Shown piece after piece: positions 25,156 through 32,907 of a stretch of DNA of 40,786 nucleotides (the first letter of the stretch is position 1; each line of letters opens with the position of its first letter). Below the pieces are notes generated by a model that made no database searches, had not been told where the DNA came from, and saw only the letters and a program-made list of their open reading frames with translations. The translations under genes were made by a program, and so were the position numbers. Source of the stretch: Pseudomonas kairouanensis (lineage in GTDB: Bacteria > Pseudomonadota > Gammaproteobacteria > Pseudomonadales > Pseudomonadaceae); NCBI RefSeq assembly GCF_004682055.1, contig NZ_QUZU01000052.1:1-40786 (forward strand). Direction: 5' to 3'.

Positions 25156-26279
25156 TGCAACTGGCTTTTGTTCTGTACAAATACTTCCCCTTCGGTGGCT
25201 TGCAGCGCGATTTCATGCGCATCGCCCTGGAGTGCCAGCAGCGCGGCCACAGCATTCGCGTGTACACGCTGATCTGGGAGGGCGACATCCCGCCCGGTTT
25301 CGAAGTGCTGGTGGCACCGGTCAAGGCGTTCTTCAACCATCGGCGCAACGAGAAGCTCAGTGCGTGGATGGAAGCCGACCTGGCCAAGCGCCCGGTGGAT
25401 CGCTTGATCGGCTTCAACAAAATGCCCGGCCTGGACGTGTACTACGCCGCCGACGGCTGCTTTGAAGACAAGGCGCAAAACCTGCGTCACGGGCTATACC
25501 GTTATTTTGGCCGCTATAAGCACTTTGCCGAGTACGAGCGCGCGGTGTTCGCCAAGGACGCCAAGACCGAAGTGCTGATGATCTCCGAAGTGCAGCAGCC
25601 ACTGTTCATCAAGCACTACGACACGCCGCTGGAGCGCTTCCACCTGCTGCCGCCGGGCATTGCCCAGGACCGCCGCGCACCGCCCAATGCCGCTGAAATT
25701 CGCGAGGGTTTCCGCAAGGAGTTCAACCTGGGCGATGACGATCTGCTGCTGGTGCAGATCGGCTCGGGCTTCAAGACCAAGGGCGTCGACCGTAGCCTCA
25801 AGGCCGTGGCGGCGTTGCCCTCGGCGTTGAAAAAACGCACGCGCCTGTTTGTAATCGGCCAGGACGACCCCAAGGTATTCCAACTGCAAAGCGCGACGCT
25901 GGGCCTGGGGGATAACGTGCAGTTCCTCAAGGGCCGCAGCGATATCCCGCGTTTTCTGCTGGGCGCCGACCTGTTGATTCACCCTGCATACAACGAAAAC
26001 ACCGGTACCGTGTTGCTCGAAGCCCTGGTGGCCGGGCTGCCGGTGCTGGTCTCGGCGGTGTGTGGGTATGCCCATTACATCAGCGAGGCCGATAGCGGGT
26101 TGGTGCTGGACGAGCCGTTCGACCAGAGCCAGCTCAACCAATACCTGGCGCATATGCTCACCGACACTGCACAGCGCGCGGCCTGGGGCCGCAATGGGTT
26201 GGCCTTCGCCGAGACGGCCGACCTCTACAGCATGCCGCAGCACGCTGCGGATGTGATTCTGGCGGAGCCTAAACGATGA
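25155..26279 (+). CDS. waaG: LPS core glycosyltransferase WaaG
   Basis: WaaG (GT4 family) adds the first hexose to heptose II in enterobacteria and GalN in P. aeruginosa. The 374-residue product starts MQLAFVLYKYFPFGGLQRDF, the WaaG signature that includes the donor-loop GGLQRD. The EX7E catalytic pair is Glu281/Glu289 in ENTGTVLLEALVAGLPVL. The UDP-sugar-binding segment VQIGSGFKTKGVDRSLKAV lies near residue 198. The start overlaps the waaC stop by one base, and the stop overlaps the waaP ATG by four (ATGA). The sugar added in this organism cannot be told from sequence. Confidence 0.95.
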   Translation: MQLAFVLYKYFPFGGLQRDFMRIALECQQRGHSIRVYTLIWEGDIPPGFEVLVAPVKAFFNHRRNEKLSAWMEADLAKRPVDRLIGFNKMPGLDVYYAADGCFEDKAQNLRHGLYRYFGRYKHFAEYERAVFAKDAKTEVLMISEVQQPLFIKHYDTPLERFHLLPPGIAQDRRAPPNAAEIREGFRKEFNLGDDDLLLVQIGSGFKTKGVDRSLKAVAALPSALKKRTRLFVIGQDDPKVFQLQSATLGLGDNVQFLKGRSDIPRFLLGADLLIHPAYNENTGTVLLEALVAGLPVLVSAVCGYAHYISEADSGLVLDEPFDQSQLNQYLAHMLTDTAQRAAWGRNGLAFAETADLYSMPQHAADVILAEPKR

Positions 26280-27082
26280 AGTTGATTCTTGCCGAACCGT
26301 TCAAGACCTTATGGGCCGGGCTTGATGCCTTTGCCGAGGTCGAGAAACTGCAAGGCGAAGTATTCCGCGAACTGGCGGCGCGCCGCACGTTGCGCACCGT
26401 GGTGGAAGGCCGCCCGTATTTCGTGAAGATCCACCGTGGCATCGGCTGGGGTGAGATCTTCAAGAACCTGATCACCGCCAAGCTGCCTGTATTGGGTGCG
26501 GGCCTTGAGTGGGCGGCGATCCATCGCCTGCAGGACCTCGGCGTACCCACCATGACCGGCGTGGCCTTTGGCGAAAAAGGCAGCAACCCGGCCGACCAGC
26601 ACTCGTTCATCATCACCGAAGAACTGGCGCCGACCCTGAGCCTGGAAGACGTGACCCTCAACTGGGTGGCCGAACCGCCGGCCCCTGCGTTGCGTCATGC
26701 CCTTACCTTCGAGCTGGCGCGTATGGTCGGCGACATGCACCGGGGCGGCGTCAACCACCGCGACTGTTACCTGTGCCATTTCCTGCTCGACACCTCCAAA
26801 CCCATCGACGCCCGCGACATCAAGCTCTCGGTGATCGACCTGCACCGCGCCCAACTGCGTGCCCATCTGCCGCTGCGCTGGCGCGACAAGGACCTCTCGG
26901 CGCTGTACTACTCGGCGCTCGATATCGGCCTGACCCGGCGCGACAAACTGCGCTTTCTCAAAAGCTACTTCCGCCAGCCGTTGCGCCAGGTCCTGGCCGA
27001 ACAGTCGGCGTCGTTGAGCCTGATGCAGCGCAAGGCCGACAAGCTCTATGCACGTAAGCTGCGTTACGGGGATGCGATCTGA
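26276..27082 (+). CDS. waaP: LPS core heptose(I) kinase WaaP/RfaP
   Basis: WaaP phosphorylates O-4 of heptose I; the phosphates bind divalent cations and are needed for outer-membrane stability in pseudomonads. The 268-residue protein has the family kinase fold. A nucleotide-binding lysine candidate is Lys51 in PYFVKIHRGIGWGE. The catalytic loop is NHRDCYLCHFLL with Asp163, the same number as the essential aspartate I recall for P. aeruginosa WaaP. The metal-binding aspartate is in LSVIDLHRAQLR. The gene overlaps waaG by four bases and wapP by one base. Confidence 0.95.
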   Translation: MKLILAEPFKTLWAGLDAFAEVEKLQGEVFRELAARRTLRTVVEGRPYFVKIHRGIGWGEIFKNLITAKLPVLGAGLEWAAIHRLQDLGVPTMTGVAFGEKGSNPADQHSFIITEELAPTLSLEDVTLNWVAEPPAPALRHALTFELARMVGDMHRGGVNHRDCYLCHFLLDTSKPIDARDIKLSVIDLHRAQLRAHLPLRWRDKDLSALYYSALDIGLTRRDKLRFLKSYFRQPLRQVLAEQSASLSLMQRKADKLYARKLRYGDAI

Positions 27083-27816
27083 TGGCGGGTTGGAACCTGG
27101 AACCTGCTTACGCCAACCTGGCGGATGACTTTGGCAGCCTCGAAGCGGTCTTCGCCCTGCAAGGCGAGCGGCTGACCCGTGACCCGTTGTCGGAAGTGAT
27201 CCGCGTGGAGCGTGGTGGGGTCAACTACTACGTCAAGCGCTACACCGGCGCCGGCAAGGGCTTGCGGCGCTACCTGGGCAAGCCGCGGGTGAAGTCCGAA
27301 TGGCAGAACCTCAAGCGCTTCGCCAAGTGGGGGATTCCCACCGCCGACGTGGTGGCCTGGGGTTTGGAGCGCAAGGGCCTGGCTTACGATCGGGGGGCGA
27401 TGATCACCCGTGAGTTGCCTCGTACCGAAGACCTGTCGGTGCTGGCCGACCGCAATGATGCGCGTCTGCGCGACCCCAAATGGGTCGATGCGGTGAGCCG
27501 CCAGCTCGCCGAATACACGCGCACCATGCACGATCACCGCTTTACCCATAACGATTTGAAGTGGCGCAACCTGCTGATCGACGATCAGTCGACCCTGTAC
27601 CTGATCGATTGCCCCAACGGCGATTTCTGGCGCGGGTTCTGGCTCAAGTACCGCATCACCAAGGACTTGGCCTGCCTGGACAAGGTGGCCAAGTATCACC
27701 TGTCGGCCACCCAGCGCCTGCGTTTCTACATGCAGTACCGCCAGCGCCGACACCTGAGTGCTTCGGACAAACAGCGTATTCGCCATGTGGTGAAGTTTTT
27801 TGAGGGACGCGAATGA
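27082..27816 (+). CDS. wapP: LPS core kinase WapP-like protein
   Basis: This 244-residue protein belongs to the InaA/Kdo-WaaP kinase group and sits where P. aeruginosa has wapP (PA5008), proposed to phosphorylate a core heptose. The kinase features are a lysine in NYYVKRYTGAGKGLRRYLG (near residue 48-53), the catalytic loop FTHNDLKWRNLL with Asp158 and Asn163, and the metal aspartate in LYLIDCPNGDFW. It is therefore probably an active kinase. No membrane segment is seen. Its stop overlaps the wapQ start as ATGA. The exact phosphate acceptor is inferred from position only. Confidence 0.85.
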   Translation: MAGWNLEPAYANLADDFGSLEAVFALQGERLTRDPLSEVIRVERGGVNYYVKRYTGAGKGLRRYLGKPRVKSEWQNLKRFAKWGIPTADVVAWGLERKGLAYDRGAMITRELPRTEDLSVLADRNDARLRDPKWVDAVSRQLAEYTRTMHDHRFTHNDLKWRNLLIDDQSTLYLIDCPNGDFWRGFWLKYRITKDLACLDKVAKYHLSATQRLRFYMQYRQRRHLSASDKQRIRHVVKFFEGRE

Positions 27817-28565
27817 GTGATTTCCTGGCGGCTGAAGACCGTGCTCTGTTGGAGCGCCATGGCCTCGCCACGTTCGATGCGCTGTGGGCCAAGCAATTGG
27901 ATGCAGTGGACGAACCCAACACCAGCCGAGGCGGCTGGAGCAGCGTGTTTCGCCTGGAGCTGGACGGCCATGGTTATTACCTTAAGCGTCAGAGCAACTA
28001 CCTGACGCGCAGCCTGCACCGACCGTTTGGCGAGCCGAGTTTCTCCCGCGAGTTTCGCAATATCAGCCGTTACCGCAAACTCGGTATTCCGGCGTTGCAG
28101 GCCGCGTTCTATGGCGAGCGCAAGGTGGCGGGCGAGCACCGCGCCATGCTGCTGACCCGCGCCCTGGACGGCTGGAATGACCTGGATTCGTTGCTGGGCG
28201 AGTGGTCGCAACTGAGCGACGCCCAACACCGTGCGATCCTGCTGGCCTGCGGTCAGCTGGCTCGCCAGTTGCACAGTGTTGGCCAAGTGCACGGCTGTTT
28301 TTACCCCAAGCATATTTTTCTGCGGGCCACGGGCGACGGGTATGCCGCGCAGTTGATCGACCTTGAAAAAACCCGCCCACTGCTGTTCGGCTGGCGGGAC
28401 CGGGTCAAGGACCTGGAACCGTTGTTGCGTCGCGCACCACAATGGTCGGATGCACAGGTGCGCCAACTGTTGGCGGCTTACCTCGATCAGCCGGACAAAA
28501 GCGCGCTGGTTGCTACCTGGTACCAGCGCCTGAGTGCCCGCCGTAGCCACAAGGAAAACCGTTGA
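27813..28565 (+). CDS. wapQ: LPS core kinase-like protein WapQ, catalytic aspartate replaced
   Basis: The 250-residue product matches the position and type of P. aeruginosa WapQ (PA5007). It has a nucleotide-binding-like stretch (RLELDGHGYYLKRQSNYL, near residue 48-65) and FSREFRNISRYRKLGIP. The loop that should hold the catalytic aspartate reads VHGCFYPKHIFL: aligned with NHRDCYLCHFLL of WaaP, the aspartate position is Cys162. The later acidic motif AQLIDLEKTRP is kept. Proteins of the InaA branch often have HGxxYxxHIF here, as I recall, so this may be a family trait. It could use a non-standard mechanism or be a non-catalytic partner. It overlaps wapP by four bases and the next gene by one. 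Confidence 0.82.
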   Translation: MSDFLAAEDRALLERHGLATFDALWAKQLDAVDEPNTSRGGWSSVFRLELDGHGYYLKRQSNYLTRSLHRPFGEPSFSREFRNISRYRKLGIPALQAAFYGERKVAGEHRAMLLTRALDGWNDLDSLLGEWSQLSDAQHRAILLACGQLARQLHSVGQVHGCFYPKHIFLRATGDGYAAQLIDLEKTRPLLFGWRDRVKDLEPLLRRAPQWSDAQVRQLLAAYLDQPDKSALVATWYQRLSARRSHKENR

Positions 28566-30007
28566 TGCGTTTGTCCGAGCTGAAAACCGCCGGCCGTACC
28601 CCATCTCTGCCGCTGACGATCGAGCTGGCCGATGCAGCGGGCCCTGGCCAACTGCAACTGTTGAGCCTGCTGCGGGTTCTGCCCGGTGAGCGTTACGTGG
28701 GCGCGGCGGTGTGGCGCGGCCGACCGGTACTGGCCAAATTGTTGGTGGGCAGCAAGGCGGCGCGGCATTTTCAGCGTGAGCTGGCGGGCGTGCGCCTGCT
28801 GGCCGAGCAAGGCCTGACCACGCCACCACTGCTGGCCGACGGTTTGCAGGACGGCGAGGGCGGCTGGCTGCTCTTCGAGTTTCTCGACGGCGCCGAAAGC
28901 CTGGCCGATGCCTGGCAGGCGGTGGAAAACCTGGCGCCGTTGGCCGACGAGCAAACCACCGTGCTGGCCGAAGCGTTGGGCGCGATTGCGCACATGCACA
29001 CCCAGGGCCTGTGGCAGGAAGACCTGCACCTGGACAACCTGCTGCGCCACGACGGCAAACTGTATTTGATCGATGGCGCCGGCATTCGCGCCGAAGAAGC
29101 CGGCAAGCCACTGTCACGCAACCGCGTGCTGGAAAACCTCGGTGTGTTCTTCGCCCAGTTGCCAAAAAGCCTCGAACCCTTTACCGAAGAGCTGCTGGTG
29201 TATTACCTGTTGAGCAACGGTGAGCACGCCTTGCCGTTGGAAGCCCTGGAAAAGCAGGTGCGCAAGGTCAGCGCCTGGCGGTTGAAGGATTTGCTCAACA
29301 AAGTCGGCCGCGAGTGCACCTTGTTCAGCGTATTGCGCGGGCCATTCGCCCTACGCGCAATCCGTCGCGAAGAAGAGGCCGCGTTGCTGCCGGTGCTGGA
29401 ACAGGCCGACACCCTGCTGGGCCAAGGCCACCTGTACAAGACCGGTGGCGCCGCTACGGTCGCCCGCGTTGAAGCGGCAGGTCGCCCGTTGGTGATCAAG
29501 CGCTACAACATCAAAGGGGTTGCCCACTGGCTCAAGCGCTTCTGGCGCCCCAGCCGTGCCTGGCATTCCTGGCGCGAGGGCAACCGCCTGACCTTCCTGG
29601 GCATCGCCACGCCCAAGCCGCTGGCCGTGCTGGAAAAGCGCTTTTTCTGGCTGCGCAGCCGGGCGTACCTGATAACCGAGCACCTGGCGGGGCCGGACAT
29701 CATCGAGCGCTTTGCGCCCTATGTTGAGAACGGCGATGCCCCGGAAGATGAATTGCTGGCCCTGGATCATCTGTTCGCCGAACTGATCCGCGAGCGCATC
29801 AGCCATGGCGACTTCAAGGGGCATAACCTGTTTTGGGACAAGGACCGCTGGTCGCTGATCGACCTGGATGCCATGCGCCAACACACCTCCGTCGCCAGCT
29901 TCGCTGCGGCCTATGCCAAGGACCGTTCGCGGTTCATGCGCAACTGGTCGCCGGAGAGTGCGCTGTACAAGCTGATTGATCAGCGTTTGCCCAAGCAGGT
30001 GCACTGA
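28565..30007 (+). CDS. Tandem kinase-like protein of the LPS core operon (PA5006-type)
   Basis: This 480-residue protein holds two kinase-like halves. The first has VWRGRPVLAKLLVGSKAARHF (near residue 50), the catalytic loop LWQEDLHLDNLL with Asp153, and LYLIDGAGIR. The second has PLVIKRYNIKGVAHWLKRFW, the loop ISHGDFKGHNLFWD with Asp416, and WSLIDLDAMRQH. Both halves keep the aspartates and asparagines expected of active kinases. The position after wapQ matches the unnamed PA5006 gene of P. aeruginosa. The likely role is phosphorylation or another modification of the LPS core, but the acceptor is unknown. The ATG at 28565 overlaps the wapQ stop by one base; an adjacent TTG at 28562 is a less likely start. 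It is the last gene of the contiguous core operon. Confidence 0.85.
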   Translation: MRLSELKTAGRTPSLPLTIELADAAGPGQLQLLSLLRVLPGERYVGAAVWRGRPVLAKLLVGSKAARHFQRELAGVRLLAEQGLTTPPLLADGLQDGEGGWLLFEFLDGAESLADAWQAVENLAPLADEQTTVLAEALGAIAHMHTQGLWQEDLHLDNLLRHDGKLYLIDGAGIRAEEAGKPLSRNRVLENLGVFFAQLPKSLEPFTEELLVYYLLSNGEHALPLEALEKQVRKVSAWRLKDLLNKVGRECTLFSVLRGPFALRAIRREEEAALLPVLEQADTLLGQGHLYKTGGAATVARVEAAGRPLVIKRYNIKGVAHWLKRFWRPSRAWHSWREGNRLTFLGIATPKPLAVLEKRFFWLRSRAYLITEHLAGPDIIERFAPYVENGDAPEDELLALDHLFAELIRERISHGDFKGHNLFWDKDRWSLIDLDAMRQHTSVASFAAAYAKDRSRFMRNWSPESALYKLIDQRLPKQVH

Positions 30008-30347
30008 ACATCCAGGCAGGGCCAGGCTTGTGTGGGAGATTCTATGTTGCAGGGCAAGCCTGCCCTCAGCATCTGAATCTGCGCCAAGCTCGAAATACAG
30101 GCACACCGCCAATCTCCTGTGGGAGCGGGCTTGCTCGCGAAGGCGGTGGTTCAGGCGCAGGATATCTGCCAGCAGTACCACCGCCTTCGCAGCCTCGCTA
30201 AAGCTCGACAGCTCCCACATTTGACCGAGTTGGGCCAGATAACAAAGGTGTTGGCTGAGCAACAGCAATCGGACAGTTGGTGGGCAATCGCGACAGGCTG
30301 CTTTTGCTAAATCTAGCTATCTAACTGATATATAGGCATAAAAATCC
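30008..30347. other. Intergenic stretch with decayed REP sequences upstream of the ABC operon
   Basis: The 402 bp between the tandem kinase gene and the binding-protein gene hold no credible gene. A short stem AGGGCA/TGCCCT (30051-30066) without a T-tract may weakly end the LPS transcript. GGAGATT (30035-30041) and AATCTCC (30111-30117) look like remains of a REP-type repeat. TGTTG and CAACA (30249-30264, six-base gap) form a dyad about 85 bases before the sigma-54 promoter, a place where an activator could bind. The last 40 bases are AT-rich. Confidence 0.45.
30118..30219. repeat. REP-related inverted repeat 4, asymmetric
   Basis: The left end has the canonical TGTGGGAGCGGGCTTGCTCG. The right end closes with GCTCCCACA (30211-30219) but has a different sequence in place of the matching core. 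An inner stem GCGAAGGCGGTGGT (30137-30150) against ACCACCGCCTTCGC (30177-30190) is perfect over 14 bp. It looks like a hybrid of two REP types. Confidence 0.75.
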
Positions 30348-30363
30348 TGGCACGGGCTCTGCA
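30348..30363 (+). promoter_or_regulatory. Sigma-54 (RpoN) promoter of the sugar ABC transporter operon
   Basis: TGGCACGGGCTCTGCA agrees with the sigma-54 consensus TGGCACGNNNNTTGCA at all fixed positions but one, and the GG and GC elements are exactly 12 bases apart. It lies 62 bases before the binding-protein ATG, putting the transcription start near 30374. The sequence upstream is AT-rich, as expected where IHF bends DNA. An enhancer-binding activator is needed for such promoters; no gene for one is in the window. Confidence 0.75.
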
Positions 30364-30370
30364 ATGCCTT

Positions 30371-30390
30371 CCGGTGAACCCTTTCACCGG
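30371..30390 (+). other. 8-bp inverted repeat at the predicted mRNA start
   Basis: CCGGTGAA and TTCACCGG, separated by four bases, form a perfect dyad close to the expected transcription start and 19 bases before the ATG of the binding protein. It could be a repressor operator or a 5' stabilising hairpin. Confidence 0.5.
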
Positions 30391-30409
30391 TCTTGCAGCG
30401 GAGCCCTGT

Positions 30410-31387
30410 ATGCCTTCCAGCCTTTCCTCGCTTTCCCGTTTGATCTGCCTTGGCGCCGCGATGCTGCTGAGCTGCGCAGCCCACGCCGCCGACGACGCCG
30501 ACGTGCCGTCCCTGGCGGGCAAGCGCATCGCGGTGAGCATGACCGGCACCAGTCACTATTTTGATATCAAGGCGTTCCAGGCCCAGGTCGATGAGATCAA
30601 GCGCCTGGGGGGCACGCCCATCACCCTGGACGCGGGGCGCAACGACAAGAATCTGGTGACCCAGCTGCAAACCGTGGTCACCCAGAAGCCCGATGCGGTG
30701 ATCCAGACCCTCGGCACCCTCAGTGTCATCGACCCCTGGCTCAAGCGCATCAGCAAGGCCGGAATTGCGCTGTTCACCATCGACGCGCCGTCGCAGTACA
30801 GCCTGAACAACACCACCTCCGATAACGTCGCCACCGGCAAGGCCCTGGCCGATCAATTGATCAAGGACAGCGGCGGCAAGGGCAAGATCCTGGTGTTCAA
30901 CGGCTTCTACGGCGTGCCGGTGTGTGCGATCCGTTATGACCAGTTGAAGCTGGCGCTCAAGGATTACCCGCAACTTGAAATTATTCAGCCTGAACTGCGT
31001 GATGTGATCCCCAACACCGTGCAGGACGCCTATTCCCAGGTGTCGGCGCTGCTCAACAAATACCCGGCGGGCAGTGTCTCGGCGATCTGGTCGGCGTGGG
31101 ATATCCCGCAACTCGGCGCGAGCAAGGCGTTGATCGATGCCAAGCGCACCGAGATCAAAACCTACGGCGTCGATGGCACCCCCGAAGTGCTGGCGCTGCT
31201 TGGCCAGGCCAATTCGCCAGTGGGCGCGGTGGTGGCGCAGCAACCGGCGCTGATCGGCAAGACCGCCGTACAGAATGTGGCGCGTTACCTGGCTGGGCAA
31301 CGTGACCTGCCCAAGGAAACCCACGTGCCGACGCTGCTGACCACTGCGGGCAACCTGGCGCAGGTCCAGCAACTGCGGGGTGACTGA
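30410..31387 (+). CDS. Periplasmic sugar-binding protein of a CUT2-type ABC importer
   Basis: This is the solute receptor of the operon 30410-34773. The 325-residue precursor starts with a signal peptide (MPSSLSSLSRLICLGAAMLL, with cleavage likely after AHA near residue 24). The rest is a type-I periplasmic binding fold of the ribose-binding (Peripla_BP_4) kind: KRIAVSMTGTSHYFDIKAFQ, DEIKRLGGTPITLDAGRND, KPDAVIQTLGT, ALFTIDAPS and AIWSAWDIPQLGASKAL. The ATG at 30410 has GGAG 6 bases upstream; an in-frame ATG at 30374 would put a non-conserved stretch before the signal peptide and lies at the predicted transcription start. Its stop shares a base with the ATPase ATG. The ligand is probably a sugar or sugar-like molecule but cannot be named. 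Confidence 0.85.
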   Translation: MPSSLSSLSRLICLGAAMLLSCAAHAADDADVPSLAGKRIAVSMTGTSHYFDIKAFQAQVDEIKRLGGTPITLDAGRNDKNLVTQLQTVVTQKPDAVIQTLGTLSVIDPWLKRISKAGIALFTIDAPSQYSLNNTTSDNVATGKALADQLIKDSGGKGKILVFNGFYGVPVCAIRYDQLKLALKDYPQLEIIQPELRDVIPNTVQDAYSQVSALLNKYPAGSVSAIWSAWDIPQLGASKALIDAKRTEIKTYGVDGTPEVLALLGQANSPVGAVVAQQPALIGKTAVQNVARYLAGQRDLPKETHVPTLLTTAGNLAQVQQLRGD

Positions 31388-32907
31388 TGACGGCGTTGCA
31401 CCTGCACAACCTGCACAAGCGCTTCGGCGCTACCCTGGCGCTGGATGGCGCGAGCCTCAAGGTGGAGCGCGGCACCATCCATGGCCTGGTGGGCGAGAAC
31501 GGTGCCGGCAAGTCCACGTTGATCAAGGTGCTGGCTGGCATCCACAAGGCCGACGCGGGGCAGGTGAGCATCGACGGCCGGGCGTACGCGGCGCTGTCGC
31601 CGCGCCAGGTCGATCAATTGGGCGTGCAGTTCATCCACCAGGAGCGGCTGCTGCCTGCCAGTTTTACCGTGGGCGAGGCGCTGTTTTTCGGGCATGAATT
31701 GCGCTGGGGGCCGTTCGTGGATCGGCGTCGCCAGCAGCGCGAAGCGGACCGATTGCTGGCGCAGTATTTTGATCTGCAATTGCCGGCCGGTGCGCGGGTG
31801 GGCGAGTTGAGCAGCGCCGAGCGCCAAGTGCTGCAAATCACTCGGGCGTTGATTCGCCAGCCAAAGATCCTGGTGTTCGATGAGCCCAGCGTGGCACTGG
31901 TCAAGCGTGAGGTCGACCAGTTGCTGCGTATCGTCAAGCGCCTGCGTGATCAGGGCTTGTCCATCTTGTATATCTCCCATTACCTGCAAGAGATCGACAG
32001 CCTGTGCGACGAGGTGACGGTGCTGCGCAATGGTCGCGATGTGGCGGTGGTAGCGCCCCGGCATACGTCCAGTGCCGAGATCGCGCGGCTGATGGTCAAC
32101 CGCGAAGTGCAAGAGATGTACCCCAAGGCGACGGTCGAATTGGGCGAGCCTTTATTGCAGGTGCGGGGGCTGAGCCTGGCGCGGCGTTATCGGCAGATCG
32201 ACCTGGAGGTGCGTCGCGGTGAAATTGTGGGGCTCACCGGGTTGGTGGGCTCGGGCGCCAAGGAACTGTTCAAGACCCTGTTTGGTGTGGAGCGCGCGGA
32301 CAGCGGCAGCATCCACCTGGGCGGGCGCCTGCTGCGCCTGCGGTCACCGGGCGAGGCGATTGCCGAGGGCATCGCGCTGGTGCCGGAAGAACGCCGCAGC
32401 CAGGGCATCGCGCCGGAGTTGTCGGTACTGGAGAACCTGACGCTGGCCGGGCTTGGGCGGTTTACCCGTTGGGGCTTGCTGAGTCGTCGCCGGGAGCAGG
32501 CCGAGAGCCTGCGCTTGATCGATGAACTGGCAATCAAGGCGCCTGGCCCGCAGGCCGCTGTCAGCCAATTGAGCGGGGGCAACCAGCAGAAAGTCGCCTT
32601 AGGCAAATGGCTGAGCCGCCGCTCGGCGGTGTACTTGCTGGACGAGCCTTGTGTGGGCGTGGATGTGGGCGCCAAGGTGGAGATTTATCGTTTGATCGGG
32701 CGGCTGGTGGAAGAGGGGGCGGCAGTGCTGGTGTTGTCGTCGGACTTGCCTGAACTGCTGGGAATCAGCGATCGGATCCTGGTGTTGCATCGCGGCGAGA
32801 TCGCTGGCGAGTTCCGGGCGGGGGAGGCAGACAGCGATCAGTTGCTGGCCTGCGCCACTGGAGCCGTGCCTGCTGCTGCACCTGTGCGAGAGGTCGAACA
32901 TGCTTGA
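31387..32907 (+). CDS. Sugar ABC transporter ATPase with two nucleotide-binding domains (CUT2, RbsA/MglA-like)
   Basis: The 506-residue protein powers the importer at the inner membrane. The first domain has Walker A GENGAGKST (about 36-44), a divergent signature ELSSAERQ and Walker B ILVFDEP. The second domain has a degenerate Walker A (GLVGSGAKE), an intact signature LSGGNQQKV and Walker B VYLLDEP. A fused pair with a weak second P-loop is normal for RbsA/MglA-type ATPases. It overlaps the binding-protein gene by one base and the first permease gene by eight bases, so all are translated from one mRNA. Confidence 0.92.
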   Translation: MTALHLHNLHKRFGATLALDGASLKVERGTIHGLVGENGAGKSTLIKVLAGIHKADAGQVSIDGRAYAALSPRQVDQLGVQFIHQERLLPASFTVGEALFFGHELRWGPFVDRRRQQREADRLLAQYFDLQLPAGARVGELSSAERQVLQITRALIRQPKILVFDEPSVALVKREVDQLLRIVKRLRDQGLSILYISHYLQEIDSLCDEVTVLRNGRDVAVVAPRHTSSAEIARLMVNREVQEMYPKATVELGEPLLQVRGLSLARRYRQIDLEVRRGEIVGLTGLVGSGAKELFKTLFGVERADSGSIHLGGRLLRLRSPGEAIAEGIALVPEERRSQGIAPELSVLENLTLAGLGRFTRWGLLSRRREQAESLRLIDELAIKAPGPQAAVSQLSGGNQQKVALGKWLSRRSAVYLLDEPCVGVDVGAKVEIYRLIGRLVEEGAAVLVLSSDLPELLGISDRILVLHRGEIAGEFRAGEADSDQLLACATGAVPAAAPVREVEHA

